Origin: Symsagittifera roscoffensis | Taxonomy: Eukaryota; Xenacoelomorpha; Acoela; Convolutidae | Length of the DNA: 64,000 nt | Direction of reading: 5' to 3' | Assembly (NCBI RefSeq): GCF_963678635.1 | Contig: NC_087066.1 | Span: 10,320,723-10,384,722, forward strand | The notes under the pieces: generated by a model | Told to the model about the DNA's origin: nothing | Database searches by the model: none | The model's input: only the letters and a program-made list of their open reading frames with translations | In this document: in pieces, positions 18,801 through 26,892 of the stretch | Layout of the letters: each line of letters begins with the position of its first letter | Position numbering within the stretch: position 1 is the first letter of the stretch | Made by a program: the position numbers and the translations under genes

Positions 18801-21756
18801 GACTGGAGCGACTTTAGAAATGGAAATACTCAGTCAATGTGGAGAGAGTAAAATGAGGGACTTCAAGCCATCTCCCATGAGTCATGGAAAGGGAAGTGTT
18901 GCAGGACAACTAACACCAGTGGAATACAACAGACTGACAGTGTCTGAGACAGTGTCGATAGATGAACCCACCGGTGGATACATGGAGATGTTGGAATACC
19001 GAAACTCGGCTAGAGGGCATGTAATGGCCCTGGAAGAGGAAAAAGCCATGGAGGGTTATCTGGAAACAATGTTGCAAGGCACCACCCTCAAGCAGAAGGC
19101 GTACGGAACTTTGGCGTCGTCTGACATACAGGCGGAGACGATCGAGCAGTTGGTGAGCCTTCCATGGAAAGCAGTAGTATTGAGGTATTTCGAAGAGGAA
19201 ATGAGGACTACGCCAAGAATACATGCTCTCGTGGCAGTACCTTACGTAAGGACGGAACTACAACTCAGGCTCGCCTGGTGCATGATGGGACTGACTCGCG
19301 AAGAATATGATTCAGAAGAAAGGAAGAGATCAAAAGAGGAAAAAGTTTTCCTTATGACGAATCTGAGGGATCTGATAGTCCAGGAGGGAGCAGCAGTAGC
19401 GTGTGCAAAGCGGAGAGACGCTCTCTGTTTCATTCGATTCCTGATAGAGCAGATTTCAGTACCTGCATTAAGCACTTGTGTTAAAATGTTGAAGGAAGGC
19501 GATGAGCGAACGAAAGCCATGTTCTTGCTAGCAATGCTGGATATGCAGCAAAGTAAACCGATGAGGGTGAACATGAAAGAACCTGAAGAATTGGAACCCA
19601 TGAAAAAGATAGACGAGATCAGGAGATTCTCAAACAAGGAGTTGAGGCTCACTAAAGAATCTATGGGAGCATTGCCGAAATCCAGTGAATACTGTGGACC
19701 GATCAAGAAGAAGTCATATAGCTATGTATCCGGGATTATAGGGATGGCATACAATCCTTTCCTGAGTGAAGACATACGTGATTGCTTCTTTGATTATGAG
19801 CAGGCGGTGTTACTAAGATTCTGGACGTCCAGAATTGTGACGACTAAGAGCGTTAACAATCCACAGGCCAAATTGGGATTGGTCTTGGAAGAAGAGGTGA
19901 CTGCACCTTCAGTACCAAAATCCGACAAGAGAGTGGAATTTGGGTTGGGATTCTCAGATGAATTACTGAGAACGAGCTTGATGGCAGTGTGGGAATTGAT
20001 GAAGCCATCGTGGTGTCCTAGTCCCAACGCTGACTCAATATTACGGGCGACACAGGACATACAGAGGGAACTGAATGTGGACTGTAACCTGCGTGACCTC
20101 AACATCATATATAATGTGATGACAACAGCCTCTAAGAGCAACGGAGAAGATAGAGTGGAGTTGCCTGGCTGGGGACCAGAAGACTGGGTCAAACCTGGTA
20201 GCTGTCTGGCGGAAGTCTGTGGACTAGAGGGTCACGTTTGTGGAAGTCTAGACTGTGTGAAAACCCTGGAGAAACAACACAAGCAGTTGACGGTATTGTT
20301 TGGAAATGTAGTGATGAAAGCAAGAACGGAAACGGAACTGATAGCAGATTGCCATGGAGGAACCGATGTGAATCTAGTGACAGCACTAGGATTCTACAGC
20401 ATGTTTGGTTCTTTAGAGTCACTATTGAATCTAGAACAGAAACATGAGATGGTCACAGCCATCAGCGTAGAAGTATTCCCAGGAGTTCTGCAGACTGAGC
20501 AGAAGTATATAGGAAAATGGAGGGAAGCAATCGAAACGGAGATGAACATCAGACACAGCGAAACTTATTGTAGACCATCAGGAGCACGATATTTGGTGGG
20601 TTCAACGTTGGCTCCAATGTGCAAGAGCAAGTATCCTGTACATTTCGTAGCTGTGGATGTGAAGAGTACAAGAACGATTGTGGATCAAGCCTTTTCAGTG
20701 CCGAAGTGCGTGAGGTTGGCAAGAATGTCTGAAAAGTCTTACGAGTTACTGTGTAAGATTTTCTCAGCAGTTCCAGAAAGAACCAAAGAGGAGTTGGAGT
20801 CAATACTAGGAAAGAAGTTCATGGGATATGTGAGCGGGAACTTCAGTGACTTTGAAAAACAGAAACAGAGAGGATCAACTGTCACAGATTACAATGCAGT
20901 AGATGAGAATGATGAGATCCACCGAGTGATGATGGAAGTGGAGCCATTGCTGGAAGCTTCGGGAAAACGGAATTGGAGGAGCATCATGTTGACACATGAC
21001 GAGTTTCCTTGCCACTGCTTGCTGCAGACCTGGTGGTATCCCAAGCGTAGTAATCTGGTGTTGATCTGGGACTCTGGAGAGCTGCTCTCCATGGGTTTAC
21101 CAGATTCATCACAGCCCATAACAATAGTGATAGTGGGAGTTATGATGGCGATACGATGGCTGGAAGCTCATGTGAGAGAAAATAATAGACAGGAGGCACC
21201 GACGAGAGAACAACTGCAGAAATTAGATTGTCTAAAAGATTTAGATCTTTTTGAGACAATGTGCAAAGTTCTAAACATTCCGATGGAAGTGAAGAAGATA
21301 TGGGCAAGAAAACGATTGATGCCATGGTTCAGAGCTAACATGACTGCATGGTTGTACGAGTATGCGAAGAAGCATATGTCGAAACATGGCAGAGTGTACA
21401 GTGAATATCAGCTGGACATTGGGGCAGGAGCTTTCAAGCGAGCTTTCGTGACCCATCGGAATGCAGTGACCACCGCTGTGAAAAGAATTTCCAGGACGAG
21501 CGAGCGTAGTGGAAGTGAGAGGGCAGAGATGCTGAAAGAAGATTTGGAAAGAAACGTGGCGTTGTGTCTCCACAACAGCTTCTGTAGAAACAGAGAATCA
21601 AACGTGGATCCCCTACCTTGCTGTAAACAGAGGGTGGAAGAGCAGAAGTGTTGGAGGACGGCTTCCAACAGCGTCAGGATAGTCAATGACGTGCTACAAG
21701 ACACGGAGACCGAGAGTGCAGAGTCAGCGTCACAGGAGGAGGAAATGGAGCATTGA
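12820..21756 (+). CDS. Giant ORF3 of element 1 with SGNH/GDSL-hydrolase-like domain
   Basis: This is an uninterrupted 2,978-codon ORF starting at ATG in a purine context. Residues 155-225 are a predicted coiled coil. Residues about 403-580 match SGNH hydrolases: LILGDS with candidate nucleophile S411, a G-G block (FGGA), VGTND with N460, and DGIHF with D554 and H557. A second weaker copy of the fold seems to follow at about 863-1080 (ANSEF with S868, VFAGINDH with N919). Residues about 1645-1750 are acidic, Ser/Gly-rich low complexity. Near the C-terminus is a Cys/His cluster (C2462, C2467, H2472, C2474, C2479) that may bind metal. I recognise no family in the remaining 1,800 residues and see no clear signal peptide or membrane anchor, so a classical envelope is unlikely. 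SGNH proteins hydrolyse esters; the substrate here is unknown. The open frame over 8.9 kb implies recent selection. Confidence 0.85.
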   Translation: MDNFNLDELMDLAEAYVGPMVDAIYRRLIERDFALEDPEVVMLLTALINILGHDNRGDRPTEVLLMAAYGERGVLDRPNMRVMRWRNGALSGSDLANEPGLGSSRTYQPGEMPMPSKPKPGLTRMHRKMNSEATSSGSPLRVAVPPKGAKVTQKVQTNQTIQDLDEMNDQLRSTKKELDDMTKTMLAMEEDRDMWRKLFEDCNKKQGQEIERSRQEYKERSEQVALTTSIEKVIPARDIPRGQSPMELLTPREMSQTTETRLPAETNRVTIPDPSDTLGDPVVEQTVRKLIETAGRLVANKNAPGSGVTAPYGTIDDTGRVQLSQTIIRQGISDVTPLRGSSKITERKVRKMPAKKVSRVMDVQKNNQLKYNFTGVPETDPRACFNRATWSPAVNLQQPPLGTSHLILGDSLVRVLTNLRTSWVTTVMAFGGATIAQLYRMVELMNPGRIPSVMILVGTNDISKGSDEQEAQWESMMVCLFTTLWQKFSCAVLTVCTVPMNARNLTASGRRHNEGVMRWNNILRNLANRNAGRMILMDIEHELRAMEQARLTSDGIHFDTIEGQAWLNRVFQERLDELEAELSDTGVLKEEGTVNDTVITTFVPPNLETRLGTVPAAINYRQQSSSESGRRTDVQDRLGEAPTRRTIHPRRRIGPVNQPNEGVAGTSTRSETTSSSREERPNRGSLLWSRPMPSPWHIYKEELMKLDLQKVSFIEDARRMLNGATLSVSRLYSITGVDWLIAASINFSSTTALRFADLEGLPSNNTMGPVNARPLQDVRLNHEERNREERPGRFLTVRAPIGQHVKIFKQLTTPPSHVKERVYPKQVNQDGDAQRYGGLTAIKKDESVFAAYDKAEMRKAKIMVVANSEFVYTSKSLFWPDVIMLAAVDLDLLQSVSLAIGVQRQTEMNPITIVFAGINDHLHSRGFLSRLRDPATAENAVWPAIKDILESMGEVVDATKEGTFNKVTLRVVFALSPGYAYLPDGLKFVYAMVALLSEGKYDVITSAPNRMIEMENLRPLKAELPAVWSDISNAMRGFKDHALHMLVLDEVLGLELSNFSRQLKLKPGIDDDHRVITAMSSDLWFRAMEVASEDTRRKNSLETRAHLEAMVLRTKPEANQWLHLNPRVAALGADAFQQGPVMITKMHAYLLKEVNLAENAGEKTAEFVNRMCQITLETFWTQEVKGQEGFERTDSMLEGLGAGWTASFLAKVYPKVSHYLIKEFLQAVVKVSIVELIALFVTFGAENFVKGPVILLTDGIQNLRLDGLLTLIAITHGNLGGLMKLARCPEQMKERVRNLDMKKSTDSWNKIRDLRHTLIQYLLQQNRFGTGEDETIEREEDVRRHVGGMPLLTDLSLAMRIDPLALIRGVTEFVTVIYGPAVTFAFPDVKVEAYRRSVLHLNLISAVDGSTLNWCEQHALRELMSEDLLFAKISEPEMTVINFDDHFCDRMGEVERGHIEVFPKLWNLRPYDKTNGEMTRVPRLTAAYHKVREETKDWGDYKKLPEAIPEFPLIRRMLLGAVSVVQTPRLRAFETNERRVGNFSVTMDPYFVGRNAAVLQYTRFAYTDQATRRRISNAATPKPEGFDEEWRRLGSAPMRMRGRAELPEASVILTSVRKEMKVAGILQTRIFLAPFGCEETKVVHGEEEDKSAGTLLIPRFQEEADDDKQGPSNSNGDKSEGDDGQGGNRQTEEPMQQDQAGGEDDRASTGGTSSLDFNIFSDLENNADTLETTEPADEGISTLEPPSAFEEMKRNLPESSSPGNTRNNDQRILMESPRRRRIEASARVPFLGTLPEEEWEVHHGDHESRTGCKLDRVAFMEEIWTVIQSYGTQSILKTGLNQPLMREVLDKLDECEGRLSELLIDSATDESEANSPIKITPQNNEGEVVYLSRTRRGTMRSKMVIDKINEMKMKLGSRVMPKRIGKTKVDSEISMKAGNSAKRKRVEEVMDLGQGDYQLSGTDRILTDIAMVPPILMAGLKSTGYKSKRSDRTLTGATLEMEILSQCGESKMRDFKPSPMSHGKGSVAGQLTPVEYNRLTVSETVSIDEPTGGYMEMLEYRNSARGHVMALEEEKAMEGYLETMLQGTTLKQKAYGTLASSDIQAETIEQLVSLPWKAVVLRYFEEEMRTTPRIHALVAVPYVRTELQLRLAWCMMGLTREEYDSEERKRSKEEKVFLMTNLRDLIVQEGAAVACAKRRDALCFIRFLIEQISVPALSTCVKMLKEGDERTKAMFLLAMLDMQQSKPMRVNMKEPEELEPMKKIDEIRRFSNKELRLTKESMGALPKSSEYCGPIKKKSYSYVSGIIGMAYNPFLSEDIRDCFFDYEQAVLLRFWTSRIVTTKSVNNPQAKLGLVLEEEVTAPSVPKSDKRVEFGLGFSDELLRTSLMAVWELMKPSWCPSPNADSILRATQDIQRELNVDCNLRDLNIIYNVMTTASKSNGEDRVELPGWGPEDWVKPGSCLAEVCGLEGHVCGSLDCVKTLEKQHKQLTVLFGNVVMKARTETELIADCHGGTDVNLVTALGFYSMFGSLESLLNLEQKHEMVTAISVEVFPGVLQTEQKYIGKWREAIETEMNIRHSETYCRPSGARYLVGSTLAPMCKSKYPVHFVAVDVKSTRTIVDQAFSVPKCVRLARMSEKSYELLCKIFSAVPERTKEELESILGKKFMGYVSGNFSDFEKQKQRGSTVTDYNAVDENDEIHRVMMEVEPLLEASGKRNWRSIMLTHDEFPCHCLLQTWWYPKRSNLVLIWDSGELLSMGLPDSSQPITIVIVGVMMAIRWLEAHVRENNRQEAPTREQLQKLDCLKDLDLFETMCKVLNIPMEVKKIWARKRLMPWFRANMTAWLYEYAKKHMSKHGRVYSEYQLDIGAGAFKRAFVTHRNAVTTAVKRISRTSERSGSERAEMLKEDLERNVALCLHNSFCRNRESNVDPLPCCKQRVEEQKCWRTASNSVRIVNDVLQDTETESAESASQEEEMEH
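14029..14560 (+). other. SGNH/GDSL hydrolase-like domain inside ORF3
   Basis: The four conserved blocks of SGNH hydrolases appear in the right order and spacing. Block I is LILGDSLVRVL (S411 at 14,050-14,052), block II contains FGGAT, block III is LVGTNDIS (N460 at 14,197), and block V is SDGIHFD (D554 and H557 at 14,479-14,490). About 150 residues separate block I from block V, as is usual for the family. The Ser-Asp-His set needed for catalysis is therefore retained, suggesting an active esterase, lipase or acetylesterase rather than a degenerate fold. Confidence 0.75.
15406..16050 (+). other. Possible second, degenerate SGNH-like domain in ORF3
   Basis: About 450 residues after the first domain, a strand-like segment IMVVANSEF (S868, 15,421-15,423) is followed by a block resembling SGNH block III, IVFAGINDHL (N919, 15,574-15,576). 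A later segment with ALSPGYAYLPDG and then DDDHRVITA could stand for the C-terminal blocks. The GDS motif is not intact. The parallel between VGTNDIS and FAGINDHL is the main reason for the call; it could be coincidence. Confidence 0.35.
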
Positions 21757-23455
21757 TGAATGGTCGAGAAAACAAGAGGCAACAAGAAAGAAAATTAGAA
21801 GAATTTAGAAGTTTTAGAACTTCTAAACGACGAAAAAAGAAGAGAACAAAGGGATGATGAAGAAAAGTTAAAACTCAGAATTGTTTTATGTGTGTGAAAA
21901 ACTCAAGTGAGAAACCAAGCAACCAAGTTGTAATTGAAAACTGAAACATTTAAGTTGAGTTTGGAAATTGTTGCATTTATAAATTTGCATTTTGGTTTTA
22001 GTTGAAGTGGCTTTAGAGACACTCACTTATTATTTATTTAGAAAGGCTTGAAGGAAGAGTATATTTAAATATTCCAGCCTGCATGATTGTTTTTAATCAC
22101 TTAGGAAGACTGATAACTTTGTGGTGACATGGAAAACTTGAGTAATTTCTTGAGGAGGGAGGTTGTTGCATTGTTCTTTCTAACCACAAAGTTTCTTAGT
22201 TTTAATATTCAGGACAATAAACAAGCAAGATTTCCGAAGGGAAGGAGCATAGTAGGATAATTTTAGCTTGTTGGTCGGCAGGACTGTCCTGCAAGCCAAC
22301 ACCTTTTAAATCTAGGAGAGAAAGTTTCAATCGGGATATTGACACTGGAAGTCAGAAAATATGTTTTATCTTAAGTCATATCCTCAATGTGCAGATTAAT
22401 GAAAGAATTTGAAGGCTATAGTGATGTAGTATGATGCCATTTATATTCTGCAGTGAGTCGATGTGACGTAGGTAAAAGTAATTTCGTGCATTTTGTAAAT
22501 TCTGTTCGGTGACACTGTAACCATTTAGAACATTGCGCGATTCAATGAGGACATTGACCGGACTGTCCGGGGAGTATGTGACATTCGACCAGAATGGTCA
22601 AAATGCAGTCTCTGCAGAATTCGGTATTTTAGCAGCAAGCCTTCCGAATTGGCGATTTAGAACGGATAAGGACGTTATTTGAACGATTAGCCAAACGGTG
22701 AAGGCTAGAAGATTCTGGAATTCTAATTTTTAAAAATTCGAATTATGACGTCATATTTCTGAGAAACGTCAGAGACGGCCATTTTAGCTAAAATAGCAGA
22801 AAGAAACAGAACAACTTTATCTGCGATTACGAACAGTACGAAATCGAGACTAAAAAAAACAACAACGAACTATAGAACAGCAGAGGACGTTCCGAGTTGC
22901 AACTATTGTGCTGTTACAATAGTTGCAAGGCCGTTGCGAGCAACGGTGAAGGGTAAAACCCAGCCTTCCGAGTTATTGTGAACTGGATATTAAGAAGCTT
23001 GATTTACCGGATTCAAGAATCCGGAAGGGTCTCGGGACGTGGACTTTTATGAACTTATATTGAATTTTAGCATCCGTCATGTCCTGACTTGAATTTAATT
23101 AAGATCTTAATTCGTTTTGACAAGAATGAGGAGCTAGAAGTAGAGGGGAAAGGGTTGATCCATCTTCGATGGAGATGATGATTTTTATCTACTGAACAAA
23201 AACAATAGTAATATGATAAGTAGTAGCCCTGTTTTTAGGAGTGACCTCGTGGTCTGGGGATACTGAGACCCAGCCATGAGCTCACTAATTTTGCATGTAA
23301 TTCAGTTAATTTGAGCGTTCTGGTCGAAGCCGGAGAGCAGTAACGTTTTTGTCGACCCGATGTAGGAAAGACCACCGAAAAGTACTGGCTTGGTAGAGAC
23401 GGTGAAAAGCATGCAAAGCTCTGTTTAGACGCTAGCCAGTCGTCTTAAGACTTAG
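21757..23455 (+). other. 3' untranslated region and probable 3' end of element 1
   Basis: No gene was recognised. Two purine tracts could prime plus-strand synthesis: GAGGAGGGAGG at 22,152-22,162 followed by TTGTTGCA, and a longer one at 23,128-23,154 followed by TTGATCC. Hairpin-repeat motifs like those of the leader recur at 22,650-22,700 and 22,957-23,035 (GCCTTCCGAG facing CCGGAAGGGTC). A 22,906-22,925 inverted pair (GCAACTATTG/CAATAGTTGC) is also present. No copy of the 1-2,805 sequence was found, so I cannot place LTR borders or a target-site duplication. Confidence 0.45.
22906..22934. repeat. Perfect inverted repeat (hairpin) near the 3' end of element 1
   Basis: GCAACTATTG and its reverse complement CAATAGTTGC are separated by about 8 bp, forming a 10-bp stem. 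It is immediately followed by a second GTTGC...GCAAC pair around GCCGTTGCGAGCAACGG. This clustering of stems precedes the leader-type hairpin motif at 22,957. It may be part of an RNA structure at the element's 3' end. Confidence 0.6.
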
Positions 23456-24493
23456 TTTTGTTATCCGTCGATATGTATCTTCCGGGCGAATGTTACAATT
23501 GAAATAAAACGAGGTGTCCCACAAGGAACGGTACTTGGTCCGTTGTTGTTCAATATTTATGTTAATGACATACAAGAGCGATTATATGAGGGTTGTACTT
23601 TAGTTCAATATGCTGACGACTGTATGGTTTTTTCCTCTTCTATAATTTCTGAGGATGCTTTGAATCGATTGCAAAAATCACTCAATAATCTAACGGAATT
23701 TTTTGCAGAGAACCAATTGAATCTGAATGCATCTAAATCGGAATTTATAACATTTTGTCAAAAAAATGATAGCAAAAATGTGGATACTGATAAACTAGTA
23801 ATTAGTGGGCATTATGTAGCCAAAAAATCAGAATGCAAATATTTAGGCATAATTCTTGATTCAAGTTTATCTTTTCATGCTCAAATCAAAACAATTCTCC
23901 AAAAAATGGCCCAAGGGATTAAAACTATTGATACAATTGGACAACAACTGCCGACATTATCATTAGTTGCCTTGCTTCATTGTCTTGTTTTATCACATTT
24001 AGATTATTCAGCAATTTTTTTACAACAAATTAATGCTACTTTGATGCTATCTCTGGGGAAACAGTTGAACTGGGCGCTAAAAAGAACATATTTCAGATCG
24101 AATTTTAAATCTTCTTCCCTTCTTCGCATTAGCAAATCGTTCATTGGAATCGAGAAAAGAATTGAGTTAAAGTGTATAACATACTTATACCAATATCTTA
24201 CAAACAAAAAGAAGGCTTTTGAAAATACACTGAGACTACCGACTGCCAATTATAGGCTCAACGAAAGAACGAAACAAATTATTTTTGACAAACATTGTTC
24301 GACTGCTTCTCTACAAAAATCATTTTTTCATTTGACTTCTAAAAAATGGAATTCACTGCCCATAATTTTGCGCAATTTAGAAAAATCGAAAACAGAATTC
24401 AAGAAAACATTGAAAGAATTTTACGTGAGTGAATTGAGAAACAATCCTATATGTACTAATACAAATACGTGGCGTGATTACCGTTTTTGCTAG
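23456..24493 (+). pseudogene. Non-LTR retrotransposon reverse transcriptase, 3' fragment
   Basis: The frame is open from a stop at 23,453-23,455 to TAG at 24,491-24,493. It begins inside a LINE reverse transcriptase: RGVPQGTVLGPLLFNIY (RT block with GVPQGS-like motif), then the catalytic YADD (QYADDCMVF), the thumb-region LNASKSEFITF and YLGIILDSSLSF. The C-terminus has the KWNSLP...SKTEFKKTLKEF pattern typical of CR1/L2/jockey-related LINEs. The endonuclease and the N-terminal half of RT are missing upstream, so this is a 5'-truncated copy, the usual fate of LINE insertions. The 316-codon remnant is otherwise intact, suggesting a fairly young insertion. The clade cannot be fixed without a tree. 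The AT-rich tail to about 24,860 is probably its 3' UTR. Confidence 0.85.
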
Positions 24494-24866
24494 TTCTATA
24501 TTTTTTAATTCAGTTTAATTTTTCACACATTGCTTGAAAGAGAAACTGTATATACTCTGCATATACGTTGTATAATTGGACTATCTGTAAAATTGTTTGT
24601 AAAGTTTTATTACCAGCTTGTTCCTAATTCTTAAATCTTTAATTTTCTATAGTATCCGAAACTTCATATACTTTAATCAACCAATTTCCGAACTGTAACC
24701 GATTTTGTTTTTTTTTTGTTTTGTTTATTGCTTGTTTTCTGATGTTTTGTTTTTGTTTGATGTAACCAATGAATTTAACCAATTTTATTATTTACACTTT
24801 GCTACACTGATGCCTCGGCTTTTTATTGTATAGTAATTCAAGTGTTCTTTCTTCTTCTTCTTCTTG
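24494..24866 (+). other. AT-rich tail of the LINE fragment with TTC microsatellite
   Basis: No gene was seen. T-rich runs and a short (TTC)n tract at about 24,848-24,865 lie between the LINE stop codon and the tandem repeat region. The stretch probably represents the LINE 3' UTR and its flank. Confidence 0.4.
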
Positions 24867-24867
24867 T

Positions 24868-26030
24868 AGTTGGGTACTGTGAGGGTATTCTAAGTCAAAT
24901 GCGAATGCTGAAATGCTCTTAGTTTCTAAGATGTTACATTTGTTATGTTTTTCTAAAATTGTTCGAGGAACTTAGATATAAGAGACTTCACTAAATTTGA
25001 AGTTCCCATGTCTATAGTGAGGCTCTGTCAGGGTATTCCCATGAGTTTTCGAGATCTGACGTTTTTTGCGATTTTTTCAATAAATTTCAGAAATTATGTT
25101 TATTTTTTATTTTTCGACATTTAAATTTCTAAGTCAAATGCGAATGCTGAAATGCTCTTAGTTTCCAAGATGTTACATTTGTTATGTTTTTCTAAAATTG
25201 TTCGAGGAACTTAGATATATAAGACTTCACTAAATTTGAAGTTCCCATGTCTATAGTGAGGCTCTGTCAGGGTATTCCCATGAGTTTTCGAGATCTGACG
25301 TTTTTTGCGATTTTTTCAATAAATTTCAGAAATTATGTTTATTTTTTATTTTTCGACATTTAAATTTCCCAACCATCTAGCTGGGGGCAGTGAGAGAACC
25401 CCCAGAGGTTGCGAATCTTGCCCCCAAAAACATTACTGCTCAAATCTTTGTAGTTTTCCAGATATGACGCTTTTTGTGATTTCTTTCAAAAATGTTTCAG
25501 AAATATTATTTTTATTTATTTGAAGATTGAAATTCCTAACTCTGTAGTTGGGGGATGTCAGAGTACTTACAGGGGTTGTGAATCTTGCGTCTGATTGTGA
25601 CTGCTGAAGTCTTGGTAGTTTTCGAGATATGACGTCTTCTATGGTCTTTCAAAAAAAATTGAGAAAACTTAAGCTTAAAGTTTTTCACAGTTTGAAATTC
25701 CAACGCTGTAGTTGGATACTGTAAGATTACTCTCAGGAATTGCAAAGTTTGTGTCTGAATGCGATTGCTCAATTGCATTAGGTTTTCGAGATAAGACGTT
25801 TCTTAGTTCATTTTTTAATTTTTTTTTTTTAGAAAACTTAGGTAAAAATATGTCAAAAGTTTTTATGATTTTGAAAAAATTTGTTTAAAAAAACTTTGTT
25901 TAAAAAACCTTAAAACATTTGAAATTACGAATCCTGTAATAGGGTGCTGTCAGAGTATCTTTAAAGAATGCAGATCTTATTTCCAATGTATGCGATTTTT
26001 TATGAGTTTTTGAAATAAGTGAAAATTATA
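24868..26030 (+). repeat. Degenerate tandem repeat (satellite-like), unit about 170-240 bp
   Basis: Successive units share the landmarks GTAGTTGGG, then CTGTxAGxGTA, then GAATGCGAxTGCT, then TAGTTTTCGAGATATGACG, then TTTTTTGTGATTTxTTTCAAAAA, then AxxTTTGAAATTCC. Landmarks recur near 24,868, 25,040, 25,375, 25,545, 25,705 and 25,935. Unit length varies through indels and homopolymer runs. Divergence is high between most units. No coding frame is supported across it. Confidence 0.7.
24890..25367 (+). repeat. Recent 239-bp tandem duplication within the satellite
   Basis: Two copies, 24,890-25,128 and 25,129-25,367, are almost identical; I noted TTTCTAAG versus TTTCCAAG, and AGATATAAG versus AGATATATA. 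The period is 239 bp. This is much higher identity than between the other units, so it is a late duplication by slippage or unequal exchange. Confidence 0.85.
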
Positions 26031-26892
26031 GATGCATTTGTGGCAAAATGTTCCGATGATAGATGGCCGGGCTTATTGTGATTAAAAAGTGCAGAAGAAT
26101 CTTTAGGCAATCAATTTTGAACGCTCTTTTGAAGCGCAAAATTTCACCTCCACTCATATTCCGCTTGTTTTCGAGCCACGATACCTCCACATAACAGATA
26201 AGAAGCCAGGTGGTTTGATGCTTATTCTATAGGCAGTTGGCAGGCAGTTCATATGCGATGTGTTAGTAGTTGACTCCCTAGCCATTAGTAGAGTGAGCAC
26301 AGCCTAAGTTTGTAAACCTGGAGGCGGAAGGTCGCAAAATTGATAATCATAGAGGTTCATTTAATGATTGATATCATTTTTAACCAATAGCCTTTGGACT
26401 CGAGGGTGCCGACGGCCCGGCACAGATATAGAAATAACTCATGTAAGAACCTGAGCATGCGTACCGAGGAGCCAAGTGTCTGCAGTTTTCTTAAGCGCAG
26501 AGTACAGGCTGCGAACGCTGCGTGCTTACTCGGTACTATATATGGTTAGAGGCAAGAGAACGTAAACGCTATCTAGTATAAGTATCTGATAGACCTGTAG
26601 CCGCATAGCAGATCAATGTTTTCGAGTTTCTTACAGCTCCGGTTTAATCTGTGCAGGTGTTAGTTTGCTTAATCTGGTTGGCTTGATTCCCAACCATCTG
26701 ACTCTTTCATTTCCTGAAAGTTATACTTTTATGCTTTTTTTTGTTCCAATGGTATTTTAACTGGGTGAAATGATGAAGGACTAGCGTAGTAACTTCGGTT
26801 ACCATGATAATGTCTGACCTGATTTTTACAAAAAAATCTATGTATCAGTATTTTGAACTTCGTCTCCTTAAATTGAAGTTGTACAGAAAAGT
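26031..26892 (+). other. Upstream region of CPSF4, no gene recognised
   Basis: No convincing coding sequence lies here. The stretch should contain the CPSF4 promoter and 5' UTR. The only structure I noted is an inverted GTACCGAG/CTCGGTAC pair at about 26,460-26,535. No TATA box or initiator can be assigned with confidence. Confidence 0.4.

Noticed and set aside
23236-23285. tRNA-like SINE head (GTGACCTCGTGGTCTGGGG)
   Set aside because: Resembles pol III promoter text superficially, but no second box or poly-A end was found.
1-23455. LTR pair for element 1
   Set aside because: I compared the leader with 21,757-23,455 and saw only short shared hairpin motifs, no long direct repeat, so no LTR borders are claimed.
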